Positions 23,168 through 31,998 of a DNA stretch of 39,196 bases are shown here, in pieces; the stretch's first letter is position 1; every line of letters starts with the position of its first letter. Source of the stretch: DAIRVC01 sp036803025 (lineage in GTDB: Bacteria; Chloroflexota; Anaerolineae; Anaerolineales; E44-bin32); NCBI GenBank assembly GCA_036803025.1, contig DAIRVC010000008.1, positions 1 to 39,196 on the forward strand. The letters are read 5' to 3'. The notes beneath the pieces are model-generated. The model saw only the letters and a program-made list of their open reading frames with translations, searched no databases and was not told the origin of the DNA. Position numbers and translations under genes: made by a program.

Positions 23168-24706
23168 TCAGGGCAGCAGCTTCAGCCAGATCCACAGCGC
23201 CGCGGACAAGCCGCCCACCAGGACGGCACAGTAGAGCAGCAAGGGGCGCATCACCTCGCCCTCCCCCACCGCGCGCTCAGTGCCGGCCACACCCACGATC
23301 ACCTTGGCCGGCGACGCGACCGATCCGATCGCACCGCCGGCCGTCTGCGCGGCCAGAATGCGCGCCGCGGGCAGGCCGAGCAGCTCCGCCGTGCGACTCT
23401 GCAACGGCACAAAGAGCAGGTTCGAGTTGGTGTTCGAACCACTGACGAATGCCCCCAGCGCGCCGATCCACGGGGAGACGAGCGGGAACACAAGGCCCAT
23501 GCCTTGTGCCAGGCCGCGCGCCAAAACATCTGTCATTCCGGACTGGCCCATGACCGCCGCCATAGCCACCATCGAGACGATCCCGACCGTCGCCGGAAGC
23601 ACCGTTCGCGCGGTCCCGGCCAGGATCCTCGCGGGCGCACCCGGCGCGTAGCAGCCCGCCCGCCAGTAGACGACGTAAGCCAGGAGCGAGGCATAAGTCA
23701 AGACCGCCCCGGCGTGACGCAGAATCACGATCGGGCCGGCCTCGCCGGCGGCGATGGCGAAGCCGCGGCCCGTCTCGGTCGCCGCGAGCGGCGCCCCGAT
23801 GGTCCACACACCGAGCAGGCTCCTCAACGGCGCGATGAATTGAACAGCCAGCGTAACCACCACCAGTGCGGCATACCCCGCCAGCGCCAGGACGATCTGG
23901 CGCGGCGGCACGGGCGCTGCAACCGGCCCCCTCCCGCCGCTGGCAACCCTGGCCACCACAATTCCGGCACCCAGGCCGGCCAGCCCGCCCCCGAACCCGG
24001 CGATGCCCCACAGACCACAGGTCGCCAGGCCATACTGTGTCAGCCCCATGACCGCAGCCAGGATCAGGATGGGCAGAGCCAGCCGGCGTCCGCTGCCTGG
24101 CCCGCCGGCAATGCGCGCCACCATCCACCCGCAGGCCAGGCCAGCCAACGCCAGCAGCCCGGCGGTCTCCGCCGCCAGAGCGCTGGCGGGCAGTCCGCTG
24201 GCAGTGATCAAGGCCTGGAAGGAAGACGCCAGGGACCCAAAGGTCACCGACCAACTGTGCCCGATCGAGGGCACCAGGACCGCCGTCAGCGGCGCGAATC
24301 CGAGCCCCAAGAGAATCGGGGCCGTGACGACCACGGGCACCCCGAAGCCGCCCACTCCCTGAAGGAAGGAGGCGAACGCCCAACCGATCAGAAGCGCCTG
24401 CATGCCCCGGTCGGCGGTCAGTGCCGGAAGCGCCCGGGCGAGGGTCCGGATGACTCCGGCCTCATCGGTGACGCGATAAAGAAGGAAGGCCGCCCAGACG
24501 ATCATGAGGACGTCGACAGCCAGGAAGAAGGATCGAACGTGCGCCACGGTCAGGGTATGGGCGCCGGCGCGGAAGTGCCAGGCGGCCACCACCACCGTCG
24601 CCAGCCACCCGGCCGGTCCGGCACGCGCGGCACTCCAGCGGCGAGACACCATCAAGGCGACCATCAAGAAGAGCGGCAGGAGCGCAAACAGCCAATCGAG
24701 GAGCAT
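23168..24706 (-). CDS. LctP-family L-lactate permease-like transporter
   Basis: A 512-residue membrane protein with about 12 or more helices and the LctP-family signatures FASFLQGVGGFGVPVVVTAP and GALGAFVSGSNTNSNLLF, plus AAQTAGGAIGSVASPAKVIVG near the C-terminus. The family imports L-lactate or glycolate with protons. The neighbouring D-2-hydroxyacid dehydrogenase fits a hydroxyacid-handling context, but a 103-base gap separates the genes. A consensus -10 box lies 30 bases upstream of the ATG (24737-24742). No Shine-Dalgarno sequence is present; the bases before the ATG read CCTCCCCC. Confidence 0.9.
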   Translation of the reverse strand: MLLDWLFALLPLFLMVALMVSRRWSAARAGPAGWLATVVVAAWHFRAGAHTLTVAHVRSFFLAVDVLMIVWAAFLLYRVTDEAGVIRTLARALPALTADRGMQALLIGWAFASFLQGVGGFGVPVVVTAPILLGLGFAPLTAVLVPSIGHSWSVTFGSLASSFQALITASGLPASALAAETAGLLALAGLACGWMVARIAGGPGSGRRLALPILILAAVMGLTQYGLATCGLWGIAGFGGGLAGLGAGIVVARVASGGRGPVAAPVPPRQIVLALAGYAALVVVTLAVQFIAPLRSLLGVWTIGAPLAATETGRGFAIAAGEAGPIVILRHAGAVLTYASLLAYVVYWRAGCYAPGAPARILAGTARTVLPATVGIVSMVAMAAVMGQSGMTDVLARGLAQGMGLVFPLVSPWIGALGAFVSGSNTNSNLLFVPLQSRTAELLGLPAARILAAQTAGGAIGSVASPAKVIVGVAGTERAVGEGEVMRPLLLYCAVLVGGLSAALWIWLKLLP

Positions 24707-24736
24707 GGGGGAGGTGGACCCCGGTCCGGCGCGGCG

Positions 24737-24742
24737 ATTATA
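24737..24742 (-). promoter_or_regulatory. Consensus -10 box (TATAAT) before the lactate permease
   Basis: TATAAT on the minus strand (24742-24737) overlaps the stop codon of the methyltransferase gene (24740-24738). It would start a transcript near 24730, about 24 bases before the permease ATG. No good -35 hexamer is seen 16-18 bases upstream. Confidence 0.4.
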
Positions 24743-25328
24743 CTCCGCCGCCTTGCGGCCGCCGGGCGACCAGTGAAGCGCCGCTGCGGTATCCGTGCGG
24801 GGATCGCGGATCCACCCAACGATACGTCTCGTGGAACTCGACCGTCAGGGTCGGGAAGAGCCCAGGAAGCTCACCTGCCGCCAGGGGATGGAAGTCTGCG
24901 TCGGCCGCCGCCTCGCCGCTGCCCGGGGGCCCCGCGGCCTGGTCGCCGACGAAGGCGCGCGCAATCAACAGACCACCCGGCTTCAAGGCGGCTGCCAGCC
25001 GCGCCGCCAGGCCGGGTCGATCCCAGCCTGGCACGAAATGCAGCACCGCCAGGGTCAAGACCAGGATGTACGTCTCAGCCTTGAACTCGTAACTGCGGAG
25101 GTCGCCCTCGAATACCTTCAGCCCGGTGCCCTGACCCAGCCGGCGCAACCGGGCGACCGCCCCGGCATCCCGTTCGACTGCCTCCACGCTGAAGCCCCGC
25201 TCCGCCAACCACAACGCCGCCTCCCCTGACCCCGCCCCCAGATCCAGCGCCCGGCCGCGCGGCAGCTGCGGCACCCACTGAGTCAGCAGGTCGTCCGGCG
25301 CCTCGAGGATCCGACCTTTCCTTCGCAC
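24738..25328 (-). CDS. SAM-dependent class I methyltransferase
   Basis: A 196-residue methyltransferase with motif I RALDLGAGSGEAALWLAERGFSVEAVERD (about 26-54; the acidic end of strand 2 follows), then LRSYEFKAETYILVLTLAVLHFVP (motif II/III region) and ALKPGGLLIARAFV. The pattern resembles the TehB/UbiE-type small-molecule methyltransferases; the substrate is unknown. The start is GTG 25328 with GGGAG about 11 bases upstream. It is divergent from the HIT gene. Confidence 0.85.
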   Translation of the reverse strand: MRRKGRILEAPDDLLTQWVPQLPRGRALDLGAGSGEAALWLAERGFSVEAVERDAGAVARLRRLGQGTGLKVFEGDLRSYEFKAETYILVLTLAVLHFVPGWDRPGLAARLAAALKPGGLLIARAFVGDQAAGPPGSGEAAADADFHPLAAGELPGLFPTLTVEFHETYRWVDPRSPHGYRSGASLVARRPQGGGV

Positions 25329-25409
25329 GGCTGCTTTCTCCCTGGGCTGCGTAGGGATTCCGTAGGTTTGGCGTAGTCCCCCAGACCAGTATCCAGGCCA
25401 CTCGCCTGC

Positions 25410-25484
25410 TATAGTACGCTCGGAAGGGCGGATTCTCTTCTTCTCCTCCTTGCAAGAGAGCCGGGGTCGGCGTCCCCGGCTCTC
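25410..25484 (+). promoter_or_regulatory. Possible -10 box and leader hairpin upstream of the HIT gene
   Basis: TATAGT at 25410-25415 resembles a -10 box but has no good -35. Downstream, GAGAGCCGGGG (25456-25466) pairs perfectly with 25474-25484 around a seven-base loop. Just before it, TCTCCTCCTT contains the anti-Shine-Dalgarno-like CCTCCTT. A structured leader for the HIT operon or a short RNA is possible; the function is unknown. Confidence 0.35.
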
Positions 25485-25567
25485 ACGCGTCCGGGGGTGC
25501 GGCCAACCCTTGCCACCCTCTCCGACCTGTGGTCTCCTCTGCAGGCGCCTGCGTTTGAGGTCCCCGG

Positions 25568-26029
25568 ATGACCGACCCTGATTGCATCTTCTGCCGCATT
25601 GTGCGTCACGAAGCCGAGGCCAGCCTGGTCCACGAGGATACGGTCGTGGCCGCCTTTCTTGACATCCGCCCCGTCAACAACGGCCATGTCCTCGTTGTCC
25701 CGAAGGTGCACGCCGCCGATCTGGCCGGGTTGGATCCGGCGGTCGGCGGCCACATGTTTGCCGTCGGGCAGCGCCTGGCGGCGGCGCTGCGGCGCTCCGG
25801 CCTGCGCTGTGAGGGGGTCAACCTGTATCTGGCCGATGGCCGGGCGGCCGGCCAGGAGGTCCTGCACATCCACTTGCATATCGTCCCGCGCTTCGCCGGG
25901 GACGGCTTCGGCCTGCGCCGCGGCTTCCGCTTCGAGAATCCCTCGCGGGGCGACCTGGACGGCACTGCCGCACGCATCCGGGATGCCCTTCAGGCCGCAG
26001 GCGGGGATGCAGATGTCCCTGGCCGCTGA
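25568..26029 (+). CDS. HIT-family (histidine triad) nucleotide hydrolase/transferase
   Basis: A 153-residue HIT protein with C6-I-F-C9 (zinc position), NGHVLVVPK and the triad H100-I-H102-L-H104-I-V-P. The family cleaves phosphoramidate or dinucleotide bonds, for example AMP-lysine or Ap4A-type compounds. The C-terminal tail (about 110-153) is somewhat longer than the Hint core. TGAGGT precedes ATG 25568. It is the first gene of the rightward operon; its end overlaps the GNAT start. Confidence 0.9.
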   Translation: MTDPDCIFCRIVRHEAEASLVHEDTVVAAFLDIRPVNNGHVLVVPKVHAADLAGLDPAVGGHMFAVGQRLAAALRRSGLRCEGVNLYLADGRAAGQEVLHIHLHIVPRFAGDGFGLRRGFRFENPSRGDLDGTAARIRDALQAAGGDADVPGR

Positions 26030-26531
26030 GGGCCACACGGGCGTGATCGTCCGCCCGCTGGCGGCGGACGATGCCGAGTGGGCCCGGCGGCTCTTCGAGT
26101 CCCGTTGGGGGTCCAATCGCATCGTCAGCCGCGGCCGCGTGTACGACCTGCTAAGTCTACCTGGATTCGTCGCGGTCGGCCGCGCCGGGCTGCTCGGGTT
26201 GGCGACGTATCGGATCGAGAACGACGAGTGCGAGCTGACCAGTCTGGACGCGCTCGACCAGCAGCGCGGGGTTGGCACAGCGCTGCTCGAGGCGGTCAGC
26301 CTGGCGGCCGCACAGGCCGCCTGCCGCAGGTTGTGGCTGATCACCACCAACGACAACCTTCAGGCGCTGCGCTTCTACCAGCGTCGCGGTTTTCGCCTGA
26401 CCGCCGTGCACCCAGAGGCGCTCCGACGCAGCCGCGAACTCAAGCCGGAGATCCCAGCCGTCGGCCGCTTCGGTATCCCCTTGCGCGACGAACTCGAGTT
26501 GGAGTTGCTCCTGGTAGCGGAGGCCACCTGA
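26007..26531 (+). CDS. GNAT-family N-acetyltransferase
   Basis: A 174-residue acetyl-CoA-dependent acyltransferase. The acetyl-CoA-binding motif is QQRGVGTALLEAVSLAAAQAACRRLWLITTNDN, followed by the Y-containing motif B ALRFYQRRGFRLTAVHPEAL. ATG 26007 is used; ATG 26013 and GTG 26043 are alternatives. It overlaps the HIT gene by about 23 bases and is followed by LOG after five bases, so all are cotranscribed. The substrate is unknown. Confidence 0.82.
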   Translation: MQMSLAAEGHTGVIVRPLAADDAEWARRLFESRWGSNRIVSRGRVYDLLSLPGFVAVGRAGLLGLATYRIENDECELTSLDALDQQRGVGTALLEAVSLAAAQAACRRLWLITTNDNLQALRFYQRRGFRLTAVHPEALRRSRELKPEIPAVGRFGIPLRDELELELLLVAEAT

Positions 26532-26536
26532 GCGCC

Positions 26537-27103
26537 ATGCGCAACATCTGCGTCTACTGCGGATCGAGCGCCCGTGTGCGCCAGGCGTACCTGGATGCGG
26601 CCGCGGGAATGGGACGGGCGCTGGCGGCGCACGGATTGACGATCATATACGGCGGCGGGCGCACCGGTCTGATGGGATCCCTGGCCGACGCGGCCTTGGC
26701 CGCCGGAGGGGCCGTCATCGGCGTCATCCCCGACCACTTCCACACAGCCGAGTTGGCGCATCCTGGTCTGACCGCGCTGCACGTTGTCGCCGGCATGCAT
26801 GAGCGCAAGGCGCGCATGGCCGGCCTGTCGCAGGGCTTCCTGGCCCTTCCGGGCGGCTACGGCACCTTCGAGGAGCTGTTCGAGATCCTCACCTGGGCGC
26901 AGATCGGCCTGCACGCCCGGCCGATCGGCCTGCTGAACGCACAGGGCTACTTCGATCCGCTCCTGGCCCTGATCGAGCATGCTGGCGCCGAAGGCTTCCT
27001 GGAGAAAGCCCGCCCGGTGCGGCCGATCGCCGAGGCCGACCCGGAACGACTCCTGGCTCGTCTGATGGAGTCCGATCCCGCCGCACAGGAGGACAGTGGA
27101 TGA
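26537..27103 (+). CDS. LOG-family protein (nucleoside 5'-monophosphate phosphoribohydrolase-like)
   Basis: A 188-residue LOG protein. The N-terminus NICVYCGSSARVR, the active-site block GMHERKARMA (86-95) and the signature PGGYGTFEELFE (105-116) are all present. LOG proteins remove the base from nucleoside monophosphates (cytokinin activation in plants; various NMPs in bacteria). The stop overlaps the start of the DinB gene in an ATGA (27100-27103). It is part of the HIT-GNAT-LOG-DinB run. Confidence 0.9.
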   Translation: MRNICVYCGSSARVRQAYLDAAAGMGRALAAHGLTIIYGGGRTGLMGSLADAALAAGGAVIGVIPDHFHTAELAHPGLTALHVVAGMHERKARMAGLSQGFLALPGGYGTFEELFEILTWAQIGLHARPIGLLNAQGYFDPLLALIEHAGAEGFLEKARPVRPIAEADPERLLARLMESDPAAQEDSG

Positions 27104-27564
27104 ACGCCGCGCAGTTCTTCGATCACTGGAACGTCGTCTGGCGCGACCTGTTGCGCGCCGCGGCGCTTCTGCGGGACGAGCACCTCACGTTCCGTCCGGC
27201 CGTCAACTACCCCCGCACCGTGGGCGAGATCCTCGAGCATATCGCCGACCTGGAGGCGGGCTGGATCCACTATGTCGTCCGCCGCAAGCTCGCCGACTGG
27301 CCGCAGCCTCAGACCACGCGTCCCATCACGCTTGATGGCTACCGGGCGCGTCTGAACCAGGTGCACAAAGAGACGATGGACTACCTGGCCGCTCTGCCGG
27401 TCGAGGATTTCAACCGCATCATCCAGATCCCCGGCGACGGCACCCCGAAGCTCGGCTGGATCCTGTGGCATGTCTTCGAACAGCAGATCCATCACCGCGG
27501 CGAACTGTTCCTCTGCCTGAGCCTGCTCGGCCTGGAGCGCCCGGAAATCGACCGGCCCTCGTGA
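27100..27564 (+). CDS. DinB-family (four-helix, metal-dependent) protein
   Basis: A 154-residue DinB-fold protein. Metal-binding histidines are predicted from ILEHIAD (H47) and LWHVFEQQIHHRGEL (H124, H131/H132). The family includes thiol-dependent transferases (such as bacillithiol transferases) and damage-induced proteins; its activity here is unknown. The start overlaps the LOG stop by four bases. It ends 40 bases before SbcD. Confidence 0.85.
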   Translation: MNAAQFFDHWNVVWRDLLRAAALLRDEHLTFRPAVNYPRTVGEILEHIADLEAGWIHYVVRRKLADWPQPQTTRPITLDGYRARLNQVHKETMDYLAALPVEDFNRIIQIPGDGTPKLGWILWHVFEQQIHHRGELFLCLSLLGLERPEIDRPS

Positions 27565-27591
27565 CCGGCGCTGCCGCGCCAGCCGAGGCAC

Positions 27592-27597
27592 TATAAT
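27592..27597 (+). promoter_or_regulatory. Consensus -10 box (TATAAT) placing transcription start at the SbcD start codon
   Basis: A perfect TATAAT at 27592-27597 lies seven bases before GTG 27605. A transcript would begin at 27604-27605, essentially at the first base of the SbcD start codon, so the mRNA would be leaderless. No -35 is evident. This allows sbcCD to be expressed apart from the upstream genes. Confidence 0.55.
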
Positions 27598-27604
27598 CGT
27601 CGCC

Positions 27605-28828
27605 GTGTCCGATCCGATCCGCGTCCTGCACTTCGCCGACCTGCACGTCGGCATGGAGAACTACGGCCGGCTCGACCCCGTTACCGGCACCTCGACGCGC
27701 GTGCGCGACTTCCTGGCGCGCCTGGACGAGGTCATCGACTACGCCCTTGAGCACCAGGCCGATCTGGCCGTCTTCGCCGGGGACGCCTTCAAGAATCGCG
27801 ATCCGGATCCGACCCAACAGCGCGAGTTCGCCCAGCGGCTGAAGCGCCTGGCCGATCGCGTCCCGACCCTGCTGCTGGTCGGCAATCACGACATGCCCGG
27901 GATGGCCGTCAAAGCCAGCAGCGTCGACATCTTTCGCGCCCTCGACGTGCCCGGCATCCTGGTTGGCCACCGGCCGGACAGCCGGGTGGTCGAGACCCGC
28001 CGCGGCCCGCTCTTCCTGGCCTGGCTGCCCTACCCGATGCGCAATCGGCTGCTCTCGCGCGAAGAGCACCAACCCAAGACCATCGAGGAACTGGAAGCCG
28101 CCCTGCGTCAGGTGGTGTCGGATATTCTGCATGACCTGGCCGAGCAGGCCGCCGAGCACGACATGCCGCGCTTGCTGGCCGCGCACTTCTCCGTGGCCGA
28201 AGCTCGCCTGGGCTCAGAGCGCAGCGTCATGCTCGGCCGCGACGTCGCCGTCCAGCGGTCGTCCCTGGCCGACCCGGTCTGGGATTACGTCGCCCTGGGC
28301 CACATCCACAAGCACCAGGACCTTAACCCCGGCGCGCACCCGCCGGTCGTCTACAGCGGTTCGCTCGAGAGGATCGATTTCGGAGAGCAGGACGAGCCCA
28401 AGGGCTTCTGCTGGGTCGAGCTGCAGCGCGGGAGCACGGCCTGGCAGTTCGTCCCCGTTGCCGCGCGCCCCTTCCGCACGCTGCGGGTCGACGTGCGCGG
28501 CCAGGAAGACCCGACGGCCGCCGCACTTCAGGCGCTGGCCGAACTGGATGTCGAAGGCGCGGTCATCCGGCTTCAGATCCGCATCGGCGCCGATCAGCGC
28601 GCCGGCCTGCGCGAACGCGAGATCGAGAAGGCCCTCGACGCGGCATCGAGCCTGACCATCGCCCTGGAGGTCGAGCAGGAAGCGCGCGCCCGCCTCGGCG
28701 ACCTGGCGCCCGAGTCGCTCTCCCCGCTCCAGTTGCTCGAGCGGTACTTCATCTCACGCAGCGAGGACCCCCAACGCACGGCGGACCTGCTGGCCAAGGC
28801 CGAGGAGCTCCTGCGTGATTCCGCTTGA
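27605..28828 (+). CDS. sbcD: Exonuclease SbcCD nuclease subunit (Mre11 homologue)
   Basis: A 407-residue metallophosphoesterase with the Mre11/SbcD motifs D12-L-H14 (FADLHVG), GD60, GNHD (93-96), AAHFSV near 197 and GHIHKH near 233. With SbcC it forms an ATP-controlled nuclease that trims hairpins and double-strand ends. The GTG start gives the family N-terminus IRVLHFADLHVG; there is no Shine-Dalgarno sequence, consistent with a leaderless mRNA. The next gene, sbcC, begins before it ends. Confidence 0.93.
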   Translation: MSDPIRVLHFADLHVGMENYGRLDPVTGTSTRVRDFLARLDEVIDYALEHQADLAVFAGDAFKNRDPDPTQQREFAQRLKRLADRVPTLLLVGNHDMPGMAVKASSVDIFRALDVPGILVGHRPDSRVVETRRGPLFLAWLPYPMRNRLLSREEHQPKTIEELEAALRQVVSDILHDLAEQAAEHDMPRLLAAHFSVAEARLGSERSVMLGRDVAVQRSSLADPVWDYVALGHIHKHQDLNPGAHPPVVYSGSLERIDFGEQDEPKGFCWVELQRGSTAWQFVPVAARPFRTLRVDVRGQEDPTAAALQALAELDVEGAVIRLQIRIGADQRAGLREREIEKALDAASSLTIALEVEQEARARLGDLAPESLSPLQLLERYFISRSEDPQRTADLLAKAEELLRDSA

Positions 28829-30908
28829 GCTCGAACTGGTCAACTTCCTGGCTTACCGCGAGCCCGGGCCGCTGCGCTTCGAAGGCATGCACATCGCCTG
28901 CCTGGCCGGCCCCAACGGCGCCGGCAAGTCTTCGATCCTGGATGCGATCACCTGGTCGCTGTGGGGCAAGGCGCGCAGCGGCAGCCCCGACGAGCTCATC
29001 CACCAGGGCCAGACCGAGATGCGCGTCGGCCTGACGTTCCTGCAGGGGCCGGAGCGCTACCGCGTCCTGCGCCAGCGCAAGGGCGGCAAGCGCGGACAGT
29101 CCCTGCTCGATCTGCAGGTTTGGGATTCATCCCAGGAGGCCTGGCGCAGCCTGACCGAATCATCCATGCGCCAGACGCAGGAGAAGATCGAGTCGCTGCT
29201 GCATCTCGATTACGACACCTTCGTGAATTCGGCCTTCCTGATGCAGGGCCGCGCCGATGAATTCACCAAGAAGGCGCCGGCTCAGCGCAAGCAGGTGCTC
29301 GCCTCGATTCTCGGGCTGGAGCGCTGGGAGACCTACGAGGACCGAGCCAAGGAGCGCCTGGCCCACACCCGCGCCGACATCCAACGCCTGGAAGGCCGGC
29401 TGCTGGAAATCGAGCGGGAACTCGCCCATCGCCAGACCTACGAGGCGGAGATGGCGCAGGCCGAGGCGGCGGCGCAGGCGACCTCTCAGGCGCTCGCGGC
29501 TGCCGAGCAGCAGTGGGCCGGCCTGGAGCAGTCGCGCAGCCTGCTGGTCGGCCTGCAACGCCAGATCGACGACCTGACGCGGCGCATCAACGCCCGGCAG
29601 CGCGAGGTGGCCGAAGCGCAGGCCGAACGCCAGGAAGCCGCGCTGCGCGCCGACCCGGCCGCACTGCAAGCGGCTGTGGCCGAAATCCAGGCGGCGCTGC
29701 GCGAGCTCGACCCGCTCCAGCCGGCGCTGGCGGAGGCCGGCCGGGTGGCGCTCGACCTGGCCTCCGAAGCGGCGCGCCTGAAGGGCGTCAACCAGGCGCT
29801 GGCGCCGGAGACCGAACCGCTTAAGTCGCGCCTGGTGGCGCTGGAAGGAACCTCCGAACCGGCCTGCCCGACCTGCGGGCAGCCCCTGAGCGAGGCGCAC
29901 CGCGCTCGCCTGGTGTCTGAGCTTCTCGAGGAAATCGGGACCCGTCGTTCGCAGTACCGCAACAATCAGACGCGCATTCGCGAAATCGAGATCCAGGCTG
30001 AGTCGCTCGATCGTCAAGTCGCCCAGCTGAACGAACAGCTGCGTGAGCGCCCCAGACTGGAGAAACGACTGGGCGAGAGCGAGGCGGCCCTGCAGCATGC
30101 CGGCCAGGCGGCACGTCAGGTCGCCCAGCTGCAGGACAAGATCAGCCGCTGGCTGGCCGAGACCGCCGCCGACGAGAAAGCCCGCCAAGCGCTGGAGACG
30201 CAGGCCGAAGCCGCTGAGCAGGCGCTCAGGGCGGCCGCATTGACGCAATCCGACATCGACCGGCTGCGGCTGGAAAAGCGCCTGGCGGACGAACGCGTCG
30301 GCGGGGCGCGCCAGAAGCTGGCCGCCCTGGTATCGCTCGAGAGTCAGCGCGCCGACCGCCTTCTCGAACGGGCGACTCTCACTGCGGACCAGGGGCTGTA
30401 TGAGGATCTGCGGCTGGCATTCTCCAAGCAGGGCGTGCCGGCCATGATCATCGAGACCGTCGTGCCGGAGATCGAAGAGCACGCCAACGAGCTGCTCGGG
30501 CGTATGACCGACGGGCGGCTGAACGTCCGCATTGAGACGCAACGCGAGATTCGCACCGGCGAGCTGCGCGAGGCGCTCGACATCATTATCTCCGACGAGC
30601 TGGGCAGCCGCCCGTACGATCTGTACTCCGGCGGCGAAGCCTTTCGAGTGAACTTCGCCATCCGCATCGCCCTGTCACGGCTCCTGGCCCGCCGCGCCGG
30701 CGCCCAACTGCGCAGCCTGTTCATCGACGAGGGCTTTGGCACCCAGGACGCCAGCGGCCGCGAGCACCTGGTGGCGGCGATCAACAGCATCCAGGATGAC
30801 TTCGACCGCATCCTGGTCATCACGCACATCGACGAGCTGAAAGACGCCTTCCCGGCTCGCATCGAAGTGCGCAAGACCCCGCACGGATCGGAGTTCAGCC
30901 TATCGTGA
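28815..30908 (+). CDS. sbcC: Exonuclease SbcCD ATPase subunit (Rad50 homologue)
   Basis: A 697-residue Rad50-type ATPase: Walker A GPNGAGKS (32-39), a long coiled coil, a zinc hook C351-P-T-C354, ABC signature SGGE (605-608), and Walker B LFIDEG (635-640) with a following His-containing switch THID. The coiled coil is short (total length near 700 versus about 1050 in E. coli), as in many non-enteric bacteria. The GTG start overlaps sbcD by 14 bases, and the stop overlaps the SDR start. Confidence 0.94.
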   Translation: MIPLELELVNFLAYREPGPLRFEGMHIACLAGPNGAGKSSILDAITWSLWGKARSGSPDELIHQGQTEMRVGLTFLQGPERYRVLRQRKGGKRGQSLLDLQVWDSSQEAWRSLTESSMRQTQEKIESLLHLDYDTFVNSAFLMQGRADEFTKKAPAQRKQVLASILGLERWETYEDRAKERLAHTRADIQRLEGRLLEIERELAHRQTYEAEMAQAEAAAQATSQALAAAEQQWAGLEQSRSLLVGLQRQIDDLTRRINARQREVAEAQAERQEAALRADPAALQAAVAEIQAALRELDPLQPALAEAGRVALDLASEAARLKGVNQALAPETEPLKSRLVALEGTSEPACPTCGQPLSEAHRARLVSELLEEIGTRRSQYRNNQTRIREIEIQAESLDRQVAQLNEQLRERPRLEKRLGESEAALQHAGQAARQVAQLQDKISRWLAETAADEKARQALETQAEAAEQALRAAALTQSDIDRLRLEKRLADERVGGARQKLAALVSLESQRADRLLERATLTADQGLYEDLRLAFSKQGVPAMIIETVVPEIEEHANELLGRMTDGRLNVRIETQREIRTGELREALDIIISDELGSRPYDLYSGGEAFRVNFAIRIALSRLLARRAGAQLRSLFIDEGFGTQDASGREHLVAAINSIQDDFDRILVITHIDELKDAFPARIEVRKTPHGSEFSLS

Positions 30909-31945
30909 GCCGCCAGCGTGAGCTCCCGGACGGCCACGCCGCCCCTGGGCGAGTCTTCATCACCGGAGGCACCGGCTTCATCGGCCGACATGTCACGCGG
31001 CGCGCGCTGGCGCGCGGCTGGGATGTGGCGCTGCTGGTCCGCCGGGCCGACAGTCCCCGCGCCCAGCGCATGGCCGCCGAAGGCGCCCGGTTGATTCTGG
31101 GTGACGTAACCGATCGCAACGCGTTTCGCACCGCGTTGGAGGTCGCCTCCCCCGACCTGCTCCTGCACATCGCCGGCTGGTACGAACTCGGCATCCCCCG
31201 CCGCGCCCGGCGGCGAATGTGGGCCGTCAACGTCGAGGCCACCGAGATCGTCCTCAGTCTGGCGGCCGAAGCCGGGGTGCGGCGTACGGTCTACACCTCC
31301 TCGACGGTGGCGCTGGGCGATACCGGCGGCTCCACGGCCGACGAGTCCTTCGCCCGGCGCGCCCAGCCCCTGTCCTACTACGAGCGCACCAAGACCGAGG
31401 GGCACGCCATCGCCGTCCGTCATCAGTCGGCCGGCGAGCCGGTGGTGATCGTCTGCCCGGCGCAGGTGATCGGCCCCGAGGATCACTCGGCCTTCGGCAT
31501 CATGGCCCGCCTGTATGCCCGCCGCCGCCTGCCGCCCCTGGGCTGGGCGCCGGAGAGCATCTTCACCTTCGCACACGTCGAGGATGTCGCCGAAGCGATG
31601 CTGCGGGCCGCCGAACACGGCCTGGATGGAGAGACCTACTTCGTGGCCGGCACGCAGCTGACCAATCGCCAGATGGCGGCCGTGTGGGGAGAGTCGTGCG
31701 GGCGGTCGAGGCGATTCGTGTGGCTGCCGCGCACGCTGGCGATGTTGCAGGCCAGCCTGGCGGCGCCGCTGCTGCGCCTCGCCGGCCAGCCGGCCTTCCT
31801 CTCCCCGGAGGTCGTCCGCAGTTCGTTCGTCACTTTCGCCTACAGCTCCGAGCGGGCCACCCAGGATCTGGGCGCGGCGTTCCGCCCGGCCGAGCAGGCC
31901 TGGCGGGAGGCCCTGCAAGAGGCCGCCGGGCCCGGCCGATCCTAG
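30905..31945 (+). CDS. NAD(P)-dependent epimerase/dehydratase (extended SDR)
   Basis: A 346-residue extended short-chain dehydrogenase: GGTGFIG nucleotide-binding motif, STVALGD with active-site Ser/Thr, and YYERTK (Y-x3-K). It resembles dihydroflavonol-4-reductase/NAD-epimerase-like proteins; the substrate is unknown. The GTG start overlaps the sbcC stop by four bases (GTGA), so it is cotranscribed with sbcCD although no functional link is obvious. It ends 53 bases before the convergent histidine kinase gene. Confidence 0.85.
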   Translation: MSRQRELPDGHAAPGRVFITGGTGFIGRHVTRRALARGWDVALLVRRADSPRAQRMAAEGARLILGDVTDRNAFRTALEVASPDLLLHIAGWYELGIPRRARRRMWAVNVEATEIVLSLAAEAGVRRTVYTSSTVALGDTGGSTADESFARRAQPLSYYERTKTEGHAIAVRHQSAGEPVVIVCPAQVIGPEDHSAFGIMARLYARRRLPPLGWAPESIFTFAHVEDVAEAMLRAAEHGLDGETYFVAGTQLTNRQMAAVWGESCGRSRRFVWLPRTLAMLQASLAAPLLRLAGQPAFLSPEVVRSSFVTFAYSSERATQDLGAAFRPAEQAWREALQEAAGPGRS

Positions 31946-31998
31946 CACCGGCCGGTTCACACCCCGTTGACACGCAGAAGGTGGGGAGCGAAGTCGGC

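Noticed and set aside
22871..25084. Long open frame (about 740 codons) on the plus strand
   Set aside because: It is antisense to the lactate permease and methyltransferase genes and has low-complexity Arg/Gln/His composition.
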